Below, piece after piece: positions 1-7,369 of a DNA stretch of 21,859 nt. Below the pieces are notes generated by a model. It ran no database searches and was not told where the DNA came from. It saw only the letters and a list, made by a program, of their open reading frames with translations. Each line of letters opens with the position of its first letter. The stretch's first letter is position 1. Position numbers and translations under genes: made by a program. Source of the stretch: a virus; the IMG/VR virus record IMGVR_UViG_3300021962_000739, positions 1 through 21,859 of that record. One strand, 5' to 3'.

Positions 1-1
1 T

Positions 2-1462
2 GACAAGAAAGTATTGGACAAGGTTGAGGAACTTAAATCTCGTAGACAAGACCTCGACGAAATCCGTAGTCAAGAAGATACAGACTTCCAAATCAAAGGG
101 ATGCAACTTAATCTCTACCCATATCAGAAAGTCGGTGTTCAGTTTGTCGATAGAGCAGGTGGACGATGCTTGATTGCAGATGCACCTGGACTGGGTAAAA
201 CTGCACAAGCAATTGGATATGCACAACATCACAATCTTAAAACATTGATTGTCTGTCCGTTATCCGTGGTGGTCAACTGGCAACGTGAAATCAAAAAGTT
301 CACTGGTAAAAAATCTACCATCTGGGATAGTAAACATTATTATGGTGAGTTGGATAATCAGTTCCATATCGTTCATTATGACGCGGTGGCTAAGATTAGT
401 AAATCACTCCGTGAACAAAAGTTTGACCTCTTGGTGTGTGATGAAGCCACTTACTTAAAGAATAGACAAACCATTAGAGCAAAAAGTATCTTGGGGTCGT
501 GGAAAGAACGACGAAAGTATCCTGGGATTAAAACCAAGTATTCTATCTTCTTGACGGGAACACCAGTAATGTCTCGTCCTATTGAGGCATTTAGTTTATT
601 AAACTTCTTGGATAAAGAACGATTTAATAATTTTTACCATTTTGTCGAACGTTATGGTGGATGGAAAGGTGATGCTCCACGAAACCTCCAAGACTTGCAT
701 GACCGCACGAAAGATTTGGTCATCCGTAGAAAGAAAAGTGAAGTACTTACAGAACTCCCACCAAAGCAACGAAATGACCTGTATGTAGAACTTACCAAAG
801 AAGAAAAGAAGGAATATCAAGAACTACTCAAAGAAGTCTTTGGTAAATGGAAAATGGACGGGAAACCCTCGGTCACCCATATGCCAAAACTCCAAGCATT
901 TCTTATCCAAAAGAAAATGCCACGATTAATGGAAATGATTGATGAGTTCTTGGATAATGATAGGTCAATCTTGATATTTAGCAATTACCTTGACCCCCTT
1001 CGTTTCCTAACAGAACACTATGGGGACAAAGCTGCCCTCTTAACGGGTGATATGAACAGAGATAAACGGCAAGAAAGTATTGATAGATTGACCAGCGGGA
1101 AAGCTAAAATAGGATGTTTTAGTTTATTAGCAGCAGGTATGGGTATTGACGGATTACAGAAAGTCATAGATACGGTAGTATTTCTTAACTGCGATTGGGT
1201 TCCTGCAAACCACGAACAAGCAGAGGACAGAACCCATCGTATCGGTCAAACCTCCCAAGTCCAAGCCTATTATATGTTGTGCGAGGACACCATAGATGAG
1301 TATATGCGGGACATTTTGAAGGAAAAACAACAGGTCGCAGACCTTATTGTGGACGGAGCATTGGTCACTCCTGATAGTAATAAATCATTTTTTAGGGAGT
1401 TTGTCCGCAGAATTAGTTCGGTATATAATACCCATTTTACCGATGAAAATATAGAAGATTGA
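2..1462 (+). CDS. SNF2-family DNA helicase/ATPase (5' partial)
   Basis: A superfamily 2 ATPase of the SWI2/SNF2 type, expected to translocate on or remodel double-stranded DNA during phage replication, repair or recombination. Numbering from the TTG at 14, the visible motifs are: motif I DAPGLGKT near 56-63, motif II DEAT at 143-146, motif III LTGTP at 180-184, motif IV ILIFSNY near 324, and in the second RecA-like lobe LLAAGMGIDG and the SNF2 hallmark HRIGQ near 407. The reading frame is open to the left window edge and the residues before the TTG read as normal protein, so the true start is probably upstream and 14 is not a supported start. No extra nuclease or HARP domain is seen in the visible part. 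A 39-base gap separates it from the tail block. The family call is firm; the exact role is inferred. Confidence 0.93.
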   Translation, partial: DKKVLDKVEELKSRRQDLDEIRSQEDTDFQIKGMQLNLYPYQKVGVQFVDRAGGRCLIADAPGLGKTAQAIGYAQHHNLKTLIVCPLSVVVNWQREIKKFTGKKSTIWDSKHYYGELDNQFHIVHYDAVAKISKSLREQKFDLLVCDEATYLKNRQTIRAKSILGSWKERRKYPGIKTKYSIFLTGTPVMSRPIEAFSLLNFLDKERFNNFYHFVERYGGWKGDAPRNLQDLHDRTKDLVIRRKKSEVLTELPPKQRNDLYVELTKEEKKEYQELLKEVFGKWKMDGKPSVTHMPKLQAFLIQKKMPRLMEMIDEFLDNDRSILIFSNYLDPLRFLTEHYGDKAALLTGDMNRDKRQESIDRLTSGKAKIGCFSLLAAGMGIDGLQKVIDTVVFLNCDWVPANHEQAEDRTHRIGQTSQVQAYYMLCEDTIDEYMRDILKEKQQVADLIVDGALVTPDSNKSFFREFVRRISSVYNTHFTDENIED

Positions 1463-1488
1463 TATTTATATACAAGTATTTACAACCC

Positions 1489-1494
1489 AAGGAG
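1489..1494 (+). promoter_or_regulatory. Strong Shine-Dalgarno AAGGAG
   Basis: AAGGAG lies 7 bases before the ATG at 1502. It is one of the few full-consensus ribosome binding sites in the window and fixes the start of the first baseplate gene. Confidence 0.8.
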
Positions 1495-1501
1495 TTATTT
1501 T

Positions 1502-2245
1502 ATGTCAAATGTTACATTCCCTACAGAAGTAATCGATTTACCAAGTAAGGGTAAGTTTTATCCAGAAGGTAGTCCACTCAGTAGTGGTCAAATAGAATTA
1601 AAATATATGACTGCAAAAGAAGAGGATATTTTAACTTCACAAAACCTTATTCAAAAGGGTGTTGTATTAGATAAGTTAATCGATAGTCTTATTGTTACAA
1701 AAGGTGTGCACGGTGAAGATTTACTTTTGGGTGATATTAATGCGGTAATGGTAGCAAGTCGTATTATGGGATATGGAAAAGATTATCCAGTTACCGCAAC
1801 ATGCCCAGCATGTTCAAATAGAGAAGAGTTGGATATAGACTTATCACAATTAGAAACAAAAGAAGTATCGGAAGGTAATTTGTCAGTAACATTACCAGCT
1901 AGTAAGAAAACTATCAAAGTAAGATTACTTACCCGTAAGATTGAAAAAGAAATTCAAAAAGAATTGGACGCTATGAAAAAAATAAAGTCCAATATAGATC
2001 CAGAAGTATCAACCAGACTACGTTATATTATTGCCGAAGTGGATGGGGCATCTGACCAAAAAACTATTCGTGAAACGGTAGAAAATATGTTGGTGGCAGA
2101 TACACGAGCACTTCGTGAATTCTACAAGTCGGTGACACCAGACGTAAAGTTTGAAGTATCACATACTTGCGAAAGTTGTAATCACGAAAGTACATTACCA
2201 ATCACAATCGGCACGGACTTTTTTTGGCCTGACGCAAGAATATAG
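1502..2245 (+). CDS. T4 gp26-like baseplate hub assembly protein
   Basis: Resembles the T4 baseplate family (gp26-like): the N-terminus carries LPSKGKFYP at residues 13-21, the usual opening motif of the family, and the middle is a mixed alpha/beta region of about 200 residues. Two CxxC pairs, Cys101/Cys104 and Cys223/Cys226, look like one zinc-binding site assembled from distant parts of the chain. At 247 residues it is somewhat longer than I recall for T4 gp26 (about 208). It sits directly upstream of a small +1-frame gene and the tape measure gene, the slot used for tail-assembly chaperones in many tailed phages. Its last ten codons contain a run of seven T (codons TTT TTT TGG), a possible frameshift site. 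A role in baseplate hub assembly follows from the family; the chaperone-like role is inferred from position. Confidence 0.75.
   Translation: MSNVTFPTEVIDLPSKGKFYPEGSPLSSGQIELKYMTAKEEDILTSQNLIQKGVVLDKLIDSLIVTKGVHGEDLLLGDINAVMVASRIMGYGKDYPVTATCPACSNREELDIDLSQLETKEVSEGNLSVTLPASKKTIKVRLLTRKIEKEIQKELDAMKKIKSNIDPEVSTRLRYIIAEVDGASDQKTIRETVENMLVADTRALREFYKSVTPDVKFEVSHTCESCNHESTLPITIGTDFFWPDARI
2219..2225 (+). other. Candidate programmed frameshift site (T7 run)
   Basis: Seven T in the frame TTT TTT TGG at codons 240-242 of the gp26-like gene. A +1 slip lets the Phe tRNA re-pair perfectly with TTT before GGC, and a -2 slip also re-pairs perfectly. Both enter the frame of the next small gene. A -1 slip meets a TGA almost at once. 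This is inferred from sequence only; a homopolymer sequencing error must also be considered. Confidence 0.45.
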
Positions 2246-2252
2246 GTTGAAC

Positions 2253-2426
2253 ATGCATAAGGTCATCTTTTCTATGGTGTATCATGGAAAAGGTGGATTT
2301 ACCTTTCAAGATTTATATAATATGCCAGTGTTCTTGCGCGGCTTCTATTTGAAGGAAATGAATGACGCAGTAGAAAAAGCAAATGAAGAAATAGAAAAGG
2401 CTACGAAACGATCACCTCGTAAATGA
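2253..2426 (+). CDS. Small conserved baseplate/tail-assembly protein
   Basis: A 57-residue protein if it starts at the ATG at 2253, which lies 8 bases after the stop codon of the gp26-like gene; a weak TAGG sits about 6 bases before the ATG. The core has GGFTFQDLYNMP followed by LRGFYLKEM, with a charged helical tail rich in Glu and Lys. I recognise this as a pattern seen in small proteins next to gp26-like genes in T4-type phages, but I cannot name a tested function. The frame stays open upstream and overlaps the end of the gp26-like gene, and the residues before the ATG (LTQEYRLN) look like a natural extension of the first helix. The protein could therefore also be made as a C-terminal extension of the gp26-like protein by +1 or -2 frameshifting, giving a product of about 307 residues. 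The tape measure gene starts 8 bases after its stop. Confidence 0.62.
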   Translation: MHKVIFSMVYHGKGGFTFQDLYNMPVFLRGFYLKEMNDAVEKANEEIEKATKRSPRK

Positions 2427-2434
2427 GATAATAG

Positions 2435-4978
2435 ATGGCTGTAGATCCTAATATGGAAAAAGCAAGTCTAGCAGCGGATGGACTTACTTCTGAATTAAAT
2501 AATGTGGCTAGCGAAGCAAAAAAGTTTGCTACCACTATGAATGCCATAAACGAAAAAATGAAAAAGGCTGCAAAGTTAACAGAGGAAGAACTTGAAGCTG
2601 CTGGTAATGATATAGGTAGAATGCGAAGAGATGTAGCAACACTTGGTCAAGCTGTTAAACGAGGAACATTTCTTCTCAATTTTTTCTTTGATGGTATAAA
2701 AGGCAAGGAAACACAATTTGCTATAGCATTATTTAATAAAAATGCAATAAGAGTTGGTTCTAATTTTAATACATTCGCTGCAAGATTACAAAGTATGCAA
2801 AATACTTTGGCAAACACTGCTAATGAATTTAACAACGTTAAAAAGGGAATGAGTGCTTTAGGGACGGCATCTGTTTATACTAGAACTGTGTTGTTTGGTG
2901 TAGGACAATTATTTACACAATTACGGACAGCAGTTTTTGGATTACAAAAACAAGTGGGTACAACATTTGGGTCCGCTTTAAGTGTTGGTGTAGGTGCATT
3001 TACTAACCAAATTACTTCATTTTTTTCTGGTGGTCCACCACTAACCTTTCAAGAAAGTGTTGATGCGATAAACGCATTTCAAAAAGAATTTGGTGGCATA
3101 TTAACAAGAGGTGAAGCTCAAAAGATAGCACAAGCTTCTAAAGCATTGGGTGTAAGTTCTGCCACGTTCTTACAAGCACAACGTTCATTTTTAGTAGTTG
3201 GTGGGGAAGCAACAAAAAGTACATTCATTGGGCAATTTAGAGCAGCAGGTTTAACTGCAGCAAACGCACTAGAATTTGCAGCAAAAAATGCAAATTTAGT
3301 TGCAATAGCTGGTACCAAGTATGCAGCAGCTTTGGCACAGGCAGCAGCAAACGCACAACGTATTGGTGTTGGGTTGGATAGAACCGAAGCATTAGCTGAT
3401 GGTATAGTTGGTAATTTTGAAGGAGCACTAGAACGGTTCTCTGAACTCAGAGCAATGGGTGTTGAAGTTGATTTTAATAGACTAGCTGCTGTTGCTGGAA
3501 CAGGTACACCACAAGAAGTATTATCTGAATTACAAAGCCAACTTGGTGGAAACCAACAGTTATTAGCAGAATTACAACGTAATCGTTTCTTAAAAGTTGC
3601 ACTGGAACAAGATTTGGGTCTTAATGTTGCAGAAATCACAAGATTGGCTGCTGGTGGTGGTGCTGTGGCAACAGAAGAGACACAAGCAGAAAAAGATAGA
3701 ACTACACTAAATAAAATATTAGAACGTGTAGGACCTGTTGCAAACTTTTTAGCGGCACTGATTGCAGTAATACCAGCCCAAACAGTAGCTACTGTACTTA
3801 ATACAAAAGCTTTATTGGCTAAAAGAGTATCGGGGGTAGCTGAAAAACCACAAATAGCACCAACTACAGCACCAACATCATTACCTAGACAACAAGAACG
3901 ATTAGCATTACCAGCACCTAAATCAGACAGAACTTTTTATCAAGGTGGACAAACACCACCAATACCAGGAAGACCTGGTATACCTGCCGGTAGAGTACCA
4001 CCTGCGACAACATCTGGTATACGTGGATTATTGCCAGCATCAACAACAGTAGGGGTAGCTGGACAAACGCAACAACAATTACAAAATCAACTTAGTGTTA
4101 GAATGGCGGAAACAACTAGAATTGCCGCCGATTTACAATCACAAGGATTAAGTACAGCCACCGCAGCACAGAGAGCGTTAGCGGCACAAGCAAATCAACC
4201 AGGCACAGTTGCATTAGCTGCTAGAATGAGACAAATGAACCCAAATATGCCAGCATCAGAAGCATTGGCATTTGCTCGGGGACAATCTGCAATACCAACA
4301 CAACAAGTTGCAACTACATCAACACAAATGGTACGCGCTGTAGCGGCACCTACCGCAGCAGCTGGAGGTGGAATGTTTGGTAATGCTGTAGCTGGTGCGG
4401 GTGGTGGAGCAGCGGTTACAGGGGCTGGCGTACTTGGTGGTGCAGTTGCAGGTATTAGTGAATTTCAACAAACAAAAAGTATCAAACGAGCAATCGCAGC
4501 AACACTGATTGGAATAGTTACATCGGTATTAGCAACATTATTAATTGGAATGATACCAGGTGCACAATTGGTAGCTCCTATAGTTGGTGGTATGATAGGT
4601 AGTGCAGTTACTCCGATGTTAACAAGTTTCTTTATGGGTTCTGCAAAGGCGGCCGGTGGATTAATCACGGGTCCAGGTACAGCAACAAGTGATAACATAT
4701 TGACACCAACATCACCAGGTGAATATGTGGTGAACGCAAAAGCAACCAAGGCATATGGCTCAGATATGTTGGATAACATTAATAAAGGAACATTCTCACC
4801 AACACAAGCACCAGCAGTAAATAATGTGGTTAATGTCAATATGGATAAGATGGAAGCTAAGTTAGATAAGTTAGCAGCAGCATTCTCAAATATGAAGATT
4901 GATATGGATGGTAATACAGTTGGACGGGTTTCATTAAACGCACGGTCACCACTTGACCGTCTAGCTGTGGTGGGTTAA
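2435..4978 (+). CDS. Tail tape measure protein
   Basis: At 847 residues it lies just after the candidate chaperone pair, where tape measure genes normally sit. The N-terminus is a helical, charged coiled-coil-like region (about 1-65). A long Ala/Gln-rich helical part spans about 200-430. One hydrophobic stretch lies near 435-460, and a Pro/Thr/Gln-rich linker covers about 465-620. A Gly-rich stretch follows, then a strongly hydrophobic segment at about 682-725. Near 742-787 is a motif common at the C-terminus of tape measure proteins: GPGTATSDNI, then SPGEYVVNAKAT. Such proteins set tail length and leave the tail during DNA ejection, which would explain the hydrophobic segments. With the usual rule of about 0.15 nm per residue, the whole protein would span roughly 125 nm, an upper estimate. 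Best hit expected to T4 gp29-type or generic tape measure families. Confidence 0.87.
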   Translation: MAVDPNMEKASLAADGLTSELNNVASEAKKFATTMNAINEKMKKAAKLTEEELEAAGNDIGRMRRDVATLGQAVKRGTFLLNFFFDGIKGKETQFAIALFNKNAIRVGSNFNTFAARLQSMQNTLANTANEFNNVKKGMSALGTASVYTRTVLFGVGQLFTQLRTAVFGLQKQVGTTFGSALSVGVGAFTNQITSFFSGGPPLTFQESVDAINAFQKEFGGILTRGEAQKIAQASKALGVSSATFLQAQRSFLVVGGEATKSTFIGQFRAAGLTAANALEFAAKNANLVAIAGTKYAAALAQAAANAQRIGVGLDRTEALADGIVGNFEGALERFSELRAMGVEVDFNRLAAVAGTGTPQEVLSELQSQLGGNQQLLAELQRNRFLKVALEQDLGLNVAEITRLAAGGGAVATEETQAEKDRTTLNKILERVGPVANFLAALIAVIPAQTVATVLNTKALLAKRVSGVAEKPQIAPTTAPTSLPRQQERLALPAPKSDRTFYQGGQTPPIPGRPGIPAGRVPPATTSGIRGLLPASTTVGVAGQTQQQLQNQLSVRMAETTRIAADLQSQGLSTATAAQRALAAQANQPGTVALAARMRQMNPNMPASEALAFARGQSAIPTQQVATTSTQMVRAVAAPTAAAGGGMFGNAVAGAGGGAAVTGAGVLGGAVAGISEFQQTKSIKRAIAATLIGIVTSVLATLLIGMIPGAQLVAPIVGGMIGSAVTPMLTSFFMGSAKAAGGLITGPGTATSDNILTPTSPGEYVVNAKATKAYGSDMLDNINKGTFSPTQAPAVNNVVNVNMDKMEAKLDKLAAAFSNMKIDMDGNTVGRVSLNARSPLDRLAVVG

Positions 4979-4981
4979 TAT

Positions 4982-7090
4982 ATGGCAAAGATATTTAGTA
5001 CTATCGCTAAAACCACGAAAACTTTATCTGAAAGATATTCGGACTCCGTTGTAAATAATGACTTCACAACATTTAAGTCATTACGTGATACAATTAGCGG
5101 AGACTTAGTACCTTCACGATTACTAATTACTAATCGTCCAAAGAAGGTATACGACGACTATACAGACCCTAGATTAACATCTATTCCGTTAGTTAAAGAA
5201 TATCAAGAAAGTCAATTGATAACAAAAGCATTGATAACTAGATCTAGACGTACTGCATTCTACGAAGCATTTAGAAGTACGAGTTCAAATCAAACAGCTA
5301 CAAACCCAGCAAGAAATAATACTCTTGTAGAAATCAAACCGTATTCACAAAATGGTGAAAATGAAACGTATGTAATAGACACGAGTAGAATATTGCAAAA
5401 CTCGCAATCATTACCATTGGTATCTGGTCCACGTGATATTCAACGAATGAATAGATATTTTAGAACATCGGACGGTCAAAACTTCAAAGTAGTACAACAA
5501 TTACTACAAGCAGGTAATACCTTCGGTCAGTCACGTTCATACAATCCAGCATCAGTTGAAAATATGGTGCTGAATTACAATAATGCAAATTTAGTAAACC
5601 CACTAAATCGTGTATCACGATTGATAGAAGGAAACGCAATACGAGATAGTAGATTACAAGGTAGATTACAAAAAGAAACAGTAATCAATGTACAAACAAA
5701 ATTACCATTGAAGTTCGTTGGTGGATCACAACCATCACAACCAAGTGGATTTACTGGAGCATTAAACAGTGCGTTTGGTGCATATGTTCAAAATAGAATT
5801 AATCAAGTTAATTTTAATATTGGTGGTCGTACATTTAACGTTGGTCAAGTAGGAAATGCATTAAATGCACTCACTACGGCACAGCAAGCGTTGGGTGCAG
5901 CATTCAGTATAAATGATGCAACGCTAGTAAAAGACCAAACAGCATATGATGCATTATATATAAATAATTTATGGCCATTGATGAAGGAAAACGATGGCAC
6001 CGTTAAAAATTTCCAAGGACCACAAGGTTCACGACAAGCATATCTTGATAGAGCAAGAGCAGCAGTACAAAAAGCAAATTTTGCAAGTATCAATAGTGGA
6101 CTTGGCAATGCACTAAAAGATTATCCAACAGATGATTACAGAAGTTCGGCAGATTATACAGAAACATTACGTGCGGTCAGTAGAGGAACACCACGTGGAA
6201 GTAATCTCACAAGTGCAAGATATACCAAAGATATATTTAATTTGGTCAACGATGGACCTATAAGAAAACTTGCAGATTTACAAACAGCTGGTGATACATC
6301 AACAGAAAAAGATTATGTTATGTTTAAAATTGCAGTACCAGGTGTACCAGAGTTAGCAAACGGTATTAAATTCAGAGCATTTATTAGCGATTTAAATCAT
6401 AACGCACGTGGTCAATACGAAGAAGTAAAGTATGTGGGCAGACCAGAAAGATTTATAACGTACAAAGGTATGAATAGAAATGCAACATTTTCTATGTATC
6501 TTGTTGCATTTAGTGAAGCAGAATTGAATGGTATGTGGGCTAGAGCAAATATGTTAAATAAGTTGGTGTTTCCTATAAAAGACGCTGGTGGATTTATGGT
6601 AGCTCCGCTAGTAAAACTAACAATTGGAAACGTATTTGTAGACCAACCAGGATATGTAGAAAACGTTGATATGAAGTTGACCGACATTCCGTGGGATATT
6701 GACCAAGAACTTCCTATGGCAATCCAGTTAACTATGGCATTCAACGTAATAGAAAACTCATTCATCACACAACAAGCCAACAGTGCCGAATTGTTTAACT
6801 ACGCTGCATTGAACGCATTACAACGAGCAAATCCACAAAATGGAACGGGTGTACAATCAGCACAACAAGCTGGTGGTGCAGTAGCACAAGCAACACAACC
6901 AGCAGGAGTGGGTACAGGAATATCACAAGTAGACACTACTAGTAGAATACGAGCAGATGAAATAAGATATAACCCCAACTATTCTGAGCAAGTGGCATCC
7001 ACAAATCCATTATTGGAATTCCAACAAAGAATTCAAAGACAATTACGAGCACCACGCATTGGTTCGACAACCTCAACAGCTGGACGATAA
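4982..7090 (+). CDS. Baseplate tail-tube initiator/cap protein (gp48/gp54-like)
   Basis: A 702-residue protein whose C-terminal part (about 444-592) resembles the tube-like beta domain of T4 gp48/gp54-type baseplate proteins. It has an RFITYKGMNRNATFSMYLVA strand-turn pattern, then a GGFMVAPLVKLTIGN strand, a DQPGYVENVDM strand and the closing ELPMAIQLTMAFNVIEN. This is the order seen in proteins that start the tail tube on the baseplate hub. The N-terminal 440 residues are longer than in T4 relatives (320-364 residues in total there), mostly polar, and not recognised. The C-terminal 100 residues are Gln/Ala/Thr-rich and probably flexible. It starts 3 bases after the tape measure stop. Neighbours on both sides are tail proteins, which supports the call. 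Choosing between gp48 and gp54 is not possible by eye. Confidence 0.62.
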   Translation: MAKIFSTIAKTTKTLSERYSDSVVNNDFTTFKSLRDTISGDLVPSRLLITNRPKKVYDDYTDPRLTSIPLVKEYQESQLITKALITRSRRTAFYEAFRSTSSNQTATNPARNNTLVEIKPYSQNGENETYVIDTSRILQNSQSLPLVSGPRDIQRMNRYFRTSDGQNFKVVQQLLQAGNTFGQSRSYNPASVENMVLNYNNANLVNPLNRVSRLIEGNAIRDSRLQGRLQKETVINVQTKLPLKFVGGSQPSQPSGFTGALNSAFGAYVQNRINQVNFNIGGRTFNVGQVGNALNALTTAQQALGAAFSINDATLVKDQTAYDALYINNLWPLMKENDGTVKNFQGPQGSRQAYLDRARAAVQKANFASINSGLGNALKDYPTDDYRSSADYTETLRAVSRGTPRGSNLTSARYTKDIFNLVNDGPIRKLADLQTAGDTSTEKDYVMFKIAVPGVPELANGIKFRAFISDLNHNARGQYEEVKYVGRPERFITYKGMNRNATFSMYLVAFSEAELNGMWARANMLNKLVFPIKDAGGFMVAPLVKLTIGNVFVDQPGYVENVDMKLTDIPWDIDQELPMAIQLTMAFNVIENSFITQQANSAELFNYAALNALQRANPQNGTGVQSAQQAGGAVAQATQPAGVGTGISQVDTTSRIRADEIRYNPNYSEQVASTNPLLEFQQRIQRQLRAPRIGSTTSTAGR

Positions 7091-7093
7091 CAT

Positions 7094-7366
7094 ATGATAT
7101 CCAGATATCTAGAAGATTTTGAAGTATTAACAACCCGAGATGGTAGAAGATATTACCAAACTGGGATTACAAATATTATACCACCTGATATTTTTGAATA
7201 TACGATAATCGCACAAGATGGAGATCGTCTTGATACACTAGCAGCACGTTATTACGGGGACGCTTCAAAGTGGTGGATTATCGCAAAAGCAAACAACTTA
7301 GTTAACGGTACGTTTTTCCTAAAGGGTGGAACACAATTAGTTATACCATCAGCAGGTCTACAATAA
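7094..7366 (+). CDS. LysM-domain baseplate protein (gp53/gpX-like)
   Basis: A 90-residue protein. After about 35 residues that may form a docking strand, residues 38-88 form a LysM-like module. It opens with YTIIAQDGDRLDTLAARYYG, continues with KWWIIAKANNL, and ends with GGTQLVIP. This pattern is shared by tail protein X of P2-type phages and the C-terminal domain of T4 gp53. Those proteins join wedge and hub or stabilise the baseplate rather than cleaving peptidoglycan. It starts 3 bases after the previous stop and ends 3 bases before the large hub gene. The domain call is good; the gp53-equivalent role is inferred. Confidence 0.76.
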   Translation: MISRYLEDFEVLTTRDGRRYYQTGITNIIPPDIFEYTIIAQDGDRLDTLAARYYGDASKWWIIAKANNLVNGTFFLKGGTQLVIPSAGLQ

Positions 7367-7369
7367 TCT

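Noticed and set aside
14-16. TTG as the start of the SNF2 helicase
   Set aside because: The frame is open to the window edge and the residues before it fit; no ribosome binding site can be judged, so the gene is treated as partial.
1463-1470. TATTTATA in the gap, reading TATAAATA (T4 late promoter core) on the minus strand; related TATTTAT copies at 12916 and 18245
   Set aside because: The orientation is opposite to all genes, and similar T-rich words occur inside genes (for example 18334-18340) in this AT-rich DNA.
1459-1486. TTGATA-N16-TACAAC as a promoter before the gp26-like gene
   Set aside because: The -10 is weak, and the transcript would begin at or inside the ribosome binding site.
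2151-2252. ATG at 2151 as the start of the small +1-frame gene
   Set aside because: Its first 25 codons are the out-of-frame shadow of the gp26-like Cys region; the protein pattern only becomes convincing near the T-run.
3118-3639. Minus-strand open reading frame of 173 codons opposite the tape measure gene
   Set aside because: It is Ala/Ser/Asn-rich as the mirror of GC/A-patterned codons, has no family pattern, and lies wholly inside a well-supported + gene; the same holds for the shorter minus-strand frames at 4465-4839, 6412-6780, 10364-10744 and 14255-14674.
3880-4340. CAA/ACA-rich stretch in the tape measure gene as a DNA repeat array
   Set aside because: It encodes a Gln/Thr/Pro/Ala-rich linker with no fixed repeat unit.
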